From: Pseudodesulfovibrio sp.
GTDB lineage: Bacteria; Desulfobacterota; Desulfovibrionia; Desulfovibrionales; Desulfovibrionaceae
Direction of reading: 5' to 3'
NCBI RefSeq assembly: GCF_028692895.1
Contig: NZ_JAQUWN010000016.1
Span: 1-63,983 of the forward strand
Length of the DNA stretch: 63,983 nucleotides
Below, piece after piece: positions 7,287-14,537 of this stretch; the stretch's first letter is position 1; every line of letters starts with the position of its first letter. A model generated the notes under the pieces. That model was not told where the DNA came from, did not search any database, and was given only the letters and a program-made list of their open reading frames with translations. Made by a program: the position numbers and the translations under genes.

Positions 7287-8333
7287 ATGGACGCCCCCCG
7301 CAAGATCGCCGTCTGGCAGACCGCCTTTCTGGGCGACGCCGTGCTCACCCTGCCCCTGCTGCGCGCCCTCAACCTTCGCTTTCCGGAGGCCGAGGTCCAC
7401 TTTTTCGTGCGCCGGGGGTTCGAGCCCCTGTTCGCGGCCCAGCCCGGCGTGACGGCCGTGCGCGGATTCGACAAGCGCGGGGCGCAGAAGTCCCTGCCCG
7501 CCGCCGTCCGGCTCGGACGGGCGCTCGGCCGGGAGGGGTTCGACCTCTGGATCGGCACCCACAAGAGCCTGCGCTCCGCCCTGGTGGCCGGCTCCACGGG
7601 CATCGTCCGGCGCGTCGGCTACGACGCCCCGTGGTTCAACCGGCTGGCCTACACCGATGTGGTCCCCCGCCGCTTCGACGAGCTGGAGGAGGTCGAGCGG
7701 CTCTTCCAGTTGCTCCGCCCCCTGGGCATCAAGACCCCGGCCCCCGAAGCGACCCTGGTTCTTCCCGAGGACGCGCGGGCGGCCGCCAACGGATTCTGGG
7801 CCGGATACACGGCCCGGCGGCCGGTGCTGGGCATCCACCCCGGCTCCACCTGGCCCACCAAGTGCTGGCCGGTGGAATATTTCGGCGAGGTGGCGCGCCG
7901 CGCGCGGAAGGCCGGGGCCCGGGTCCTGGTCTTCGGCGGGCCGGGCGAGGAGCCGGTGGCCGCGCGCGTCGCCGCCCTGGCCCGGAGGGACGGCGATGAC
8001 GGAGACGGGATCGCCGACCTGTCGGGAAAGCTCTCCCTGCCCGAGCTGGCGGCCTATCTCGGCAAGTGCGACGCCTGCCTGACCAACGACTCCGGGCCCA
8101 TGCACCTGGCCTGGGTCCAGGGCGCGCCGCTGACGGCCCTGTTCGGGCCAACGGTCCGCTCCCTGGGCTTCTTCCCGCGCGGCAAGGGGTCCACGGTCAT
8201 GGAGATTCCCCTGGACTGCCGCCCCTGCGGCCTGCACGGGCCGCGCAAGTGCCCCCTGGACCACCACCGCTGCATGGGCGACCTCTCGCCGGACGCGGTC
8301 TGGGAGAACGTGCGCGGCAAGCTCGGCCTTTGA
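7287..8333 (+). CDS. Glycosyltransferase family 9 (lipopolysaccharide heptosyltransferase-like)
   Basis: The 348-residue protein has the GT-B fold of GT9 heptosyltransferases, which add ADP-heptose to the lipid A-Kdo core at the inner face of the cytoplasmic membrane. Signatures are the N-terminal KIAVWQTAFLGDAVLTLPLL, the central LGIHPGSTWPTKCWP and the donor-binding DACLTNDSGPMHLAWVQG with FGPT following. The C-terminus has a Cys cluster (CRPCGLHGPRKCPLDHHRCM) found in a subset of the family. The start MDAPRKIAVW matches the usual family N-terminus; an in-frame ATG 99 bases upstream lacks homology and lies ahead of the promoter. Whether it adds heptose I, II or another sugar cannot be told from the sequence. 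Confidence 0.88.
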   Translation: MDAPRKIAVWQTAFLGDAVLTLPLLRALNLRFPEAEVHFFVRRGFEPLFAAQPGVTAVRGFDKRGAQKSLPAAVRLGRALGREGFDLWIGTHKSLRSALVAGSTGIVRRVGYDAPWFNRLAYTDVVPRRFDELEEVERLFQLLRPLGIKTPAPEATLVLPEDARAAANGFWAGYTARRPVLGIHPGSTWPTKCWPVEYFGEVARRARKAGARVLVFGGPGEEPVAARVAALARRDGDDGDGIADLSGKLSLPELAAYLGKCDACLTNDSGPMHLAWVQGAPLTALFGPTVRSLGFFPRGKGSTVMEIPLDCRPCGLHGPRKCPLDHHRCMGDLSPDAVWENVRGKLGL

Positions 8334-8381
8334 TTCACGTCCGGATTGATGTAGAGTGATGCCCAAAACAAGGGGAGGCCC

Positions 8382-8804
8382 ATGCTCTGGTTTCATCCCG
8401 TCCTGATGGCCCTGGCCACGCTGCTGGCCGTCTACGCCGCGTATCTCGGCGTGGAGCGGTTCCTGTCCCGCCATCTGGGGCTGCGCACCCAGTTCCTGTG
8501 GAAGCGCCACACCGTGTTCGGCAGCGCGGCCATCGCCCTGTGGCTGATCGGCTTCTTCGGCGGTCTGCTCATGGCCCGGCTGGCCTGGGGCGTCAACTTC
8601 GTCACCGGCGACCACTACGAGACGGCCCTGTCCATGATGCCGATCATGGCGGCTGGCGGCCTGTCGGGCATATACATGGACCGGCGCAAGGCCCCCCGCA
8701 CAGTGCTGCCCCTGCTGCACGGCGCGTGCAACCTGCTCCTGCTCGCCCTGGCCCTGTACCAGATCAGCACGGGCTGGGACGTCATCCGCGAGTTCGTCCT
8801 GTAA
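8382..8804 (+). CDS. DUF4079-like membrane protein (possible b-type cytochrome)
   Basis: The 140-residue protein has four predicted membrane helices, at about residues 3-23, 47-68, 82-97 and 110-130. Histidines His5 (FHPVLM), the one in WKRHTVFG, that in GDHYETAL and that in PLLHGACN sit at helix ends, as expected for haem b ligands in the DUF4079/cytochrome b561-like fold. Function is unknown. The start follows AGGGGAGG. Its stop overlaps the start of the next gene (TAATG), so the two are translationally coupled and probably work together. Electron transfer in the membrane is a reasonable guess. Confidence 0.7.
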   Translation: MLWFHPVLMALATLLAVYAAYLGVERFLSRHLGLRTQFLWKRHTVFGSAAIALWLIGFFGGLLMARLAWGVNFVTGDHYETALSMMPIMAAGGLSGIYMDRRKAPRTVLPLLHGACNLLLLALALYQISTGWDVIREFVL

Positions 8805-9136
8805 TGGCCATGGCAGACGGAACCGACGACGAATTCGACCTGTTCTCGGGCGCACCCGGCATCGAGCCGCTGACCGAAGAGAACGCCCCCTGCGTGGGCT
8901 GCGGCTGGTGCTGCCTGACCGACCCGTGCCAGGAGTCCCACCGCCGCCACGGCTACGTGCGCCGCTGCCCGGACCTGAAATGGGACGAGGCCAAGGGCCG
9001 CTACCTCTGCGGGCTCATGCTCGACCCGGACCAGGGCGCGGAGGTCCGCCGCTCCCAGCACGCGGGCCAGGGCTGCTACGCCCCGCTCAACGCGTGGCGC
9101 AAGGACGTCCGCAACCGGGACAAGGACGGAAAGTAG
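8804..9136 (+). CDS. Small cysteine-rich YkgJ-like metal-binding protein
   Basis: The 110-residue soluble protein has a CxxCxxCC motif (Cys30, Cys33, Cys36, Cys37) plus Cys42, Cys55, Cys69 and Cys91. This pattern fits the YkgJ-type putative zinc- or iron-chelating family, whose function is not known. The rest is acidic and has no signal peptide, so it is probably cytoplasmic. The ATG overlaps the stop of the DUF4079 gene (TAATG). The coupling to a possible b-type cytochrome would fit a redox or haem/metal-related role, but that is inference. The gene converges on the MauE-like gene with 17 bases between stops. Confidence 0.7.
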   Translation: MAMADGTDDEFDLFSGAPGIEPLTEENAPCVGCGWCCLTDPCQESHRRHGYVRRCPDLKWDEAKGRYLCGLMLDPDQGAEVRRSQHAGQGCYAPLNAWRKDVRNRDKDGK

Positions 9137-9153
9137 GGGAAAAGGGAAGGGGC

Positions 9154-9624
9154 TCAGCGCCGGAAGGGATGCAGCAGGGACCTCGGCCGTCCGGTCCCGA
9201 CCCAGCGGCGCCAGTAGAGGACCAGGCACCCGGCCAGAAGCGCGCCGTCGCGCACCAGGGTCTCCTTGAGGTCCCCGGACCCGCCGCCCGGCTGGGCCGA
9301 GGGGCCGAAACACCCGCAGTCCACGTCCAGCCCCAGATGCACGGCCCAGCCGACCACGCCCAGAAAGACCAGCAACTGCACCGCGATGAGGGCCAACGCG
9401 CCCCTCACGTCGAGGATCACGCCCAGGCCGGAGACGATCTCCAGCACCGGCAGGGCGTGGGAAAGCAGCTTGGCCGTGCTCCAGGAGACCAGGCCGTAGC
9501 CGTCGATGGCCATGGCGAAGGCGGCCGGGTCGGCCAGCTTGAGCGCGCCCGCCGCGACGAACACGCCGCCGATCACCAGCCGGAGCACGAAGTAGAGCGA
9601 GGATGCGGAAAGAAGTCTGTTCAT
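9154..9624 (-). CDS. MauE/DoxX-family membrane protein
   Basis: The 156-residue protein has four membrane helices. The first contains LRLVIGGVFVAAGALKLADP, the usual start of MauE/DoxX proteins, and a conserved DCGCFGP motif follows the third helix. MauE-type proteins help form disulphides or move reducing power across the membrane, and the CGC pair could serve this. The ATG at 9624 sits after a GGAGG-type site. An upstream in-frame extension runs into the C-rich non-coding block and is rejected. No thioredoxin-like partner lies next to it. Confidence 0.8.
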   Translation of the reverse strand: MNRLLSASSLYFVLRLVIGGVFVAAGALKLADPAAFAMAIDGYGLVSWSTAKLLSHALPVLEIVSGLGVILDVRGALALIAVQLLVFLGVVGWAVHLGLDVDCGCFGPSAQPGGGSGDLKETLVRDGALLAGCLVLYWRRWVGTGRPRSLLHPFRR

Positions 9625-9639
9625 GCGTTTCCTCCGCCC

Positions 9640-10165
9640 GTCTCGATCCCTGGGCGGCCCCGCCTTCTTAGTACAAACCCGCCCGGCTTGGCAAACATCC
9701 CCCCGCCGCCCGGCCGCCCCGATCCCGGCATGATTGCGGCCCGGGCAGTCCCGGCGGCGGCGAACCGCAACCGCCCCGCAAGGGCCTCCAACCGACCGCA
9801 ACCCGGCCCGGCCGGGAGAACGGCCCGCCGCCACGCCCCCCCCCGGCCGCGACGCCCGGTCCGCGACCCCGCAACACCCTCCAACAACACCCCAAGGACC
9901 GACCGCGACGCCGAAGTTCGCGGGGCCCCGGCACGACCCGCCATGCGCGCCGCCCGATTGCGCACCCGGCAGCCCCCCGTCGACACTACACCGCCTCCAC
10001 CACGACCCCGGCCCACCTCTCCCGCCCTCTCCGACGCCAGGCCGCCGCCCGGCTTCGCCCCTCGCCCCCGGCCACGCACCCCGACCACGTCCCCCTGCCC
10101 CCCTTCACCCCATTTTCGCCGCAAAACCGCCCCGGCGAGCCGAAACCCGCACCGCGCCTGCATAA
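9640..10165 (-). other. Non-coding block with extreme C-over-G strand skew and a G-quadruplex motif
   Basis: About 525 bases between the MauE-like gene and the MerR gene contain far more C than G on the plus strand and very few T. The long reading frames seen on either strand give low-complexity Arg/Gly/Pro-rich peptides with no motif, so I regard the block as non-coding. At 10079-10111 the plus strand has four C tracts (4, 5, 6 and 4 bases), so the minus strand has a G4-N4-G6-N2-G5-N8-G4 quadruplex motif. The block ends abruptly at an AT-rich stretch (10170-10330) in front of the MerR gene. Confidence 0.6.
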
Positions 10166-10338
10166 CGCGTCGCCACTATAAAAAGTCTAGAAAAAGTCAG
10201 GAATATCAACCACAACGGCTCTTGCCATGAAAAAATCACATTAAATTAAGCAGATAAGATCGGTTTTCCCCTTGAAAAAAGAATCGATATTCTGTACTCC
10301 AATGAAAAACAACAAGGGTCTGTACCCAGGGGGGAACC

Positions 10339-10944
10339 ATGACCGGCAAGAAAGTCCTCTCCGTGGCGGAGATCGCGCGCGAACTGGAGCTGCCCGAATC
10401 CACGGTGCACTACTGGAAGAACCGCTTCGCCCAGCACCTGCCCAGCGTGGGCCGCGGCCGCCAGAAGCGGTTCAAGCCCGAGGCCGTGGAGGTCTTCTCC
10501 ACCATCTCGCGCCTGCTCAAGGAGGGTCACACGGCCCGCGACGTCATGGACCAGCTCGCCGGTTCCTACCCGCTCCAGGCCGACGCCATGCCCGAAGGCT
10601 CGGTCTTCGTCCCCGCGCCCCAGGCCGCGGGGGGGGCCATGGAGCCCGCCCTGAAGATGGCCGCCGCCATCGGCCTGGAGATCGCCAAGTCCGTGGGCGA
10701 GGGCATCCGCTCCGTGCTCACCGGCGCGGCGGGCGGCCAGGACGTGGCCGACATCCGCGAGGGCCTGGAGGCCGCCGCCGACCGCATCGCCACCGCCATG
10801 CGCGAAACCGAGGTCCTCAAGAGCGAGAACGCCGAGCTCCGCGAAAAGCTCAAGATCATGGAGGCGGAGATGATCCGCCTGCGCAAGGACCGCCGCGAGA
10901 TGGAGAAGTACCTCCTCGACAAGATCAAGGCGGCCTCGGCCTAA
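10339..10944 (+). CDS. MerR-family transcriptional regulator with C-terminal coiled coil
   Basis: The 201-residue protein has a MerR-type winged helix-turn-helix at residues about 6-70 (LSVAEIARELELPESTVHYW then a GRGRQKRF wing and VEVFSTISRLLKEGHTARDV). A linker and a coiled coil follow (residues about 140-195: LKSENAELREKLKIMEAEMIRLRK). There is no cysteine-based effector site, so it does not look like a metal sensor. In related bacteria such proteins are often found near chaperone or cell-cycle genes. It is directly upstream of htpG but separated from it by a 12-bp hairpin and new promoters. The AT-rich leader (10170-10330) contains AGAAT-CGAT-ATTCT, a short inverted repeat that may be an operator. 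The start follows GGGGGGAA. Confidence 0.8.
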   Translation: MTGKKVLSVAEIARELELPESTVHYWKNRFAQHLPSVGRGRQKRFKPEAVEVFSTISRLLKEGHTARDVMDQLAGSYPLQADAMPEGSVFVPAPQAAGGAMEPALKMAAAIGLEIAKSVGEGIRSVLTGAAGGQDVADIREGLEAAADRIATAMRETEVLKSENAELREKLKIMEAEMIRLRKDRREMEKYLLDKIKAASA

Positions 10945-10998
10945 CCCGAATTTCGGCTCCCGAAACCTCCAAGGGGCACTCTCGAAAACCCTGTCCGT

Positions 10999-11028
10999 CC
11001 CGGCCCGGTGATCGCCCACCGGGCCGGG
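10999..11028 (+). terminator. GC-rich hairpin after the MerR gene
   Basis: Perfect 12-bp stem (arms 10999-11010 and 11017-11028) with loop ATCGCC. There is no T tract after it, so it could be a weak or Rho-assisted terminator. Confidence 0.4.
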
Positions 11029-11050
11029 GCGCGGGGCAGCCCCCCGGCCC

Positions 11051-11078
11051 TTGACAGCGGACGAACCGTACTTATCTA
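11051..11078 (+). promoter_or_regulatory. Candidate upstream sigma-70 promoter P1 of htpG
   Basis: A consensus TTGACA, 16-base spacer and TATCTA. A transcript from about 11085 would carry the 13-bp hairpin at 11128-11159 in its leader, about 175 bases before htpG. Confidence 0.5.
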
Positions 11079-11127
11079 CCCAAGGTGCGGAAATCGCCAT
11101 TCCCGCACGGCTCCACGTCCAAGAAGT

Positions 11128-11159
11128 CCCGCCGACCGGACCGAACTCCGGTCGGCGGG
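11128..11159 (+). other. 13-bp perfect hairpin in the htpG leader
   Basis: Arms CCCGCCGACCGGA and TCCGGTCGGCGGG with loop CCGAAC. Only two T follow, so it is not a classical terminator. It would stop or shape transcripts from P1, while P2 starts downstream of it. Confidence 0.55.
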
Positions 11160-11161
11160 CC

Positions 11162-11190
11162 TTGTCAAATGGCGGGGGCGACCAAATAAT
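11162..11190 (+). promoter_or_regulatory. Candidate downstream sigma-70 promoter P2 of htpG
   Basis: TTGTCA, 17-base spacer and AATAAT (five of six -10 bases). Transcription would start near 11197, about 60 bases before the htpG start. No CIRCE element is visible. Confidence 0.45.
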
Positions 11191-11258
11191 TCATCAACGC
11201 GCCGCCCGGCGCGGCCGCTCCGGCGGCCCGCCCGAGGCCACGCGCCCGGAGGTTCGAC

Positions 11259-13160
11259 ATGGGCAAGGAAACCACCCACAAGTTCAAGGCCGAGGTCAGC
11301 CAACTGCTCGATATCCTCGTGCACTCGCTGTACACCAACAAGGAAATCTTCCTGCGCGAGCTGATCTCCAACGCGTCCGACGCCCTGGAGAAGGCCCGGT
11401 TCAAGGCCACCAGCCAGGGGGCCGAGGACGCCGTGGCCCCGGAAATCCGCATTACGGCCGACAAGGACGCCGGGACCGTCACCGTCACCGACACCGGCGT
11501 GGGCATGACCCGCGACGAGCTGATGCGGAACATCGGCACCATCGCCCACTCGGGCACGGCCGAGATCGCCAGGCTGGCCCAGGACGGCAAGGAGTCCCTG
11601 GACGCCCTCATCGGCCGCTTCGGCGTGGGCTTCTATTCCGTCTACATGGTGGCCGACGAGGTCACCGTCACCACCCGGTCCATGGACCCCGACGCGGAGC
11701 CCATGGCCTGGACCTCGGACGGCCGCAACGACTACAAGCTCGAAGCCCTGGACGGGGAGGCCGCGAAAGACCTGCCGCGCGGCACTCGCATCGAGGTCAA
11801 ACTCAAGAAGGACATGGTCTCCCAGTTCGCCAACCCGGCCGCGCTCAGGAACATCGTCAAGAAGCACTCCAACTTCATCAACTTCCCGATCTTCGTGGAC
11901 GGCGAGCGCGTCAACACCATCTCCGCCCTGTGGCGCGAGCCCAAGTTCCAGATCACCGGCGAGCAGTACGCCGAGTTCTACAAGTTCCTGACCTACGACT
12001 CCGAGGACCCGCTGGACACCCTGCACACCTCGGTGGACGCCCCGGTCCAGTTCAACGCCCTGATGTTCATCCCCAAGCACGGGGACGATCCCTTCGGCAT
12101 GAACCGCGAGAACCGGGGCCTGGACCTCTACGTCCGCCGCGTCCTCATCGAGCGGCAGAACAAGGACCTGCTCCCAGAGTACCTGGGCTTCGTCAAGGGC
12201 GTGGTCGACACCGAGGACCTGCCGCTCAACATCTCGCGCGAGACGCTCCAGGACAACCTGCTCATGCGCAAGATCAGCTCCACCCTGGTCAAGCAGGTCC
12301 TCGACCACCTCGCCAAGGCCGCCAAGGACGACGAGGACCGCTACGCCGAGTTCTGGCGCGCCCACGGCCTGCTCTTCAAGGCCGGGTACATGGACTTCCT
12401 GAACAAGGACAAGTTCGCCACCCTGGTCCGCTTCAACTCCTCGCACCACGACGACGCCAAGGGGCTGGCCTCGCTGGCGGACTACGTGTCCCGCGCCAAG
12501 GAGGGGCAGAAGGAGATCTACTACGCCTACGGCCCGAGCCGCGAGGCCCTGGCCCTCTCGCCCCACCTGGAGGTCTTCCGGCGCAAGGGAATCGAGGTCC
12601 TCTACCTGTTCGAGCCCATCGACGAGTTCGTCATGGACGCCCTGCGCGACTTCGAGGGCAACGCCCTGGTCAGCGCCGAGCACGCGGACATGTCCAAGCT
12701 CGATCCCTTCGCGGACGTGGAGGCCGTGGAGCGGCCCGAGCCGCTCAGCGAGGTGCAAAAGCCGCTGCTCGACAAGCTGCTGGCCCGGTTCAAGGCCGTG
12801 CTGGGCGACGCCGTGACCGAGGTCAAGGCCACGGACCGGCTCTCCAGCTCCCCGGTCTGCCTGGCCAACCCGGACGGCAACGTCACCTCGTCCATGGACA
12901 AGATCATGCGCGTGGTCTCCAAGGACACCTCCATCCCCAGGAAGGTCCTGGAGGTCAACCCGGACCACCCGCTGATGCGCAACCTGCTGGCCATCTGCGA
13001 AAAGGACGAGAACGACCCGTTCATCGACCAGGCCGCCAACCAGCTCTTCGAGTCGGCCCTGCTCCTCGAAGGATACCTGACCGACCCCCACGCCCTGGTG
13101 GGCCGGGTCCAGGACCTGCTGACCAAGTCCAGCAACTGGTACGTGGAGACGCGGAAGTAG
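11259..13160 (+). CDS. htpG: Molecular chaperone HtpG (bacterial Hsp90)
   Basis: The 633-residue protein is full length for HtpG. The N-terminal GHKL ATPase domain shows LYTNKEIFLRELISNASDAL, DTGVGMTRDEL, and GRFGVGFYSVYMV. The middle domain has the catalytic-loop region DLPLNISRETLQDN. The C-terminal dimerisation domain ends NWYVETRK. HtpG uses ATP hydrolysis to remodel client proteins in the cytoplasm. A GGAGG site precedes the ATG. Two candidate promoters flanking a stable hairpin lie in the leader, and a strong terminator follows, so the gene is probably transcribed alone. Confidence 0.97.
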   Translation: MGKETTHKFKAEVSQLLDILVHSLYTNKEIFLRELISNASDALEKARFKATSQGAEDAVAPEIRITADKDAGTVTVTDTGVGMTRDELMRNIGTIAHSGTAEIARLAQDGKESLDALIGRFGVGFYSVYMVADEVTVTTRSMDPDAEPMAWTSDGRNDYKLEALDGEAAKDLPRGTRIEVKLKKDMVSQFANPAALRNIVKKHSNFINFPIFVDGERVNTISALWREPKFQITGEQYAEFYKFLTYDSEDPLDTLHTSVDAPVQFNALMFIPKHGDDPFGMNRENRGLDLYVRRVLIERQNKDLLPEYLGFVKGVVDTEDLPLNISRETLQDNLLMRKISSTLVKQVLDHLAKAAKDDEDRYAEFWRAHGLLFKAGYMDFLNKDKFATLVRFNSSHHDDAKGLASLADYVSRAKEGQKEIYYAYGPSREALALSPHLEVFRRKGIEVLYLFEPIDEFVMDALRDFEGNALVSAEHADMSKLDPFADVEAVERPEPLSEVQKPLLDKLLARFKAVLGDAVTEVKATDRLSSSPVCLANPDGNVTSSMDKIMRVVSKDTSIPRKVLEVNPDHPLMRNLLAICEKDENDPFIDQAANQLFESALLLEGYLTDPHALVGRVQDLLTKSSNWYVETRK

Positions 13161-13201
13161 CGCAGCTCCCCCCGCCTCCGGCGGGATATTGCGATGATGC
13201 G

Positions 13202-13234
13202 CGGCGGACCGCCCCTCGGCGGTCCGCCGTTTTT
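13202..13234 (+). terminator. Intrinsic terminator of htpG
   Basis: Perfect 12-bp stem (CGGCGGACCGCC / GGCGGTCCGCCG) with loop CCTC and a five-T tail, starting about 40 bases after the htpG stop. Confidence 0.9.
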
Positions 13235-13271
13235 CATGGCCCGGCCCCGCCCGGCCGGACGCACCTAGGGC

Positions 13272-13300
13272 TTGCATCCCGCGGCAAAGGCTTGTACTGC
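13272..13300 (+). promoter_or_regulatory. Candidate sigma-70 promoter of ychF
   Basis: TTGCAT, 17-base spacer and TACTGC just after the htpG terminator, about 54 bases ahead of the ychF start. Confidence 0.4.
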
Positions 13301-13353
13301 TTCGCCGGTGCCGGGAGCCCGTTCCCGGAAATCCCCCCCCATCAGGAGTTTTC

Positions 13354-14451
13354 ATGTCCCTCAGCATCGGTATCGTCGGCCTGCCCAATGTCGGCAAATC
13401 CACCTTGTTCAACGCGCTCACCAAGGCCCAGAACGCCGAGAGCGCCAACTACGCCTTCTGCACCATCGAGCCGAACAAGGCCGTCGTGCCGGTCCCGGAC
13501 GGCCGCCTCGACGTCCTGGCAGGGCTGGTCAACCCGCAGCGAATCCAGAACTCCACCGTGGACTTCGTGGACATCGCGGGCCTGGTGGCCGGGGCCAGCA
13601 AGGGCGAGGGGCTGGGCAACAAGTTCCTGGCCAACATCCGGGAGACCCAGGCCATCCTGCACGTGGTCCGGTGCTTCGACGATGACGACGTCATCCATGT
13701 GGCCAACTCCGTCGACCCCCTGCGCGACATCGAGATCATCGAGACCGAGCTGATCCTGGCGGACGTCCAGGTCCTGGAGAACCGCCTGGCCCGGATGGAG
13801 AAGATGGTCAAGGGCGACAAGACCCTGGCCCCCAGGATCGAGGGCGCAAAGAAGCTGCTCTCCCACCTGGACCAGGGACTGCCCGCCTCCACCTTCGCCG
13901 AGGGGAGCAAGGCCCTGGACGAGCTGCTGGCCGAGCTGCGCCTCATCACCTCCAAGAACGTCATCTACTGCGCCAACGTGGACGAGGCGGGCGTGGCCGG
14001 GGACAACAGCTACGTCCGGTCGGTCCGGGCCCTGGCCGAGGAGCGCGGCGCGGAGTTCGTCAAGATTTCCGCCAAGATGGAGGAGGAGCTGGTCGGCCTG
14101 GACGACGCGGACTACCAGGACTTCCTCCAGTCCTACGGCATCGAGGAGCCCGGCCTGGACCAGATCATCCGCACCGGCTTCCACACCCTCGGGCTCATCA
14201 GCTACTTCACGGCGGGCGAGAAGGAGGTCCGGGCCTGGACCATCCACGACGGGGACAAGGCCCCCCAGGCCGCGGGCGTCATCCACACCGACTTCGAGCG
14301 CGGGTTCATCCGCGCCGAGATCATCGGCTACGACCAGTTCGTGAAGTTCGGCTCCGAGTCCAAGTGCCGCGGCGAGGGCGTGCTGCGCGTGGAGGGCAAG
14401 GAGTACGTCATGAAGGACGGCGACGTGGTCCACTTCCTGTTCAACGTCTAG
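13354..14451 (+). CDS. ychF: Redox-regulated P-loop ATPase YchF (Obg family)
   Basis: The 365-residue protein is the usual YchF length. G1 is GLPNVGKSTLFNALTKAQ, followed by the family segment NKAVVPVPDGRLDVLAGL, G3 DIAGLVAGASKGEGLG, and a C-terminal TGS domain (about residues 280-363: LISYFTAGEKEVRAWT). YchF binds ATP in preference to GTP, associates with ribosomes and dampens oxidative-stress responses in studied bacteria. The G4 position reads CANVDE in place of NKxD, in keeping with ATP preference. AGGAG precedes the ATG and a terminator follows directly. Confidence 0.96.
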   Translation: MSLSIGIVGLPNVGKSTLFNALTKAQNAESANYAFCTIEPNKAVVPVPDGRLDVLAGLVNPQRIQNSTVDFVDIAGLVAGASKGEGLGNKFLANIRETQAILHVVRCFDDDDVIHVANSVDPLRDIEIIETELILADVQVLENRLARMEKMVKGDKTLAPRIEGAKKLLSHLDQGLPASTFAEGSKALDELLAELRLITSKNVIYCANVDEAGVAGDNSYVRSVRALAEERGAEFVKISAKMEEELVGLDDADYQDFLQSYGIEEPGLDQIIRTGFHTLGLISYFTAGEKEVRAWTIHDGDKAPQAAGVIHTDFERGFIRAEIIGYDQFVKFGSESKCRGEGVLRVEGKEYVMKDGDVVHFLFNV

Positions 14452-14471
14452 ATTTCCCCAGCGCACGAAAG

Positions 14472-14505
14472 AAAGCCCCGGATCGCGAGACCCGGGGCTT
14501 TTTCT
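14472..14505. terminator. Bidirectional terminator between ychF and the helicase gene
   Basis: Stem AAAGCCCCGG / CCGGGGCTTT with a 10-base loop. A T tract follows on the plus strand and an A-rich segment precedes it, so it can serve both convergent genes. Confidence 0.85.
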
Positions 14506-14537
14506 TTTCATTGCGGCAAAAGCGTGCGCCGCGCCAC

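Noticed and set aside
9621-10163. A 180-codon minus-strand frame in the C-rich block
   Set aside because: Low-complexity Gly/Arg peptide without motif or ribosome binding site; it overlaps the MauE-like start and follows base skew only.
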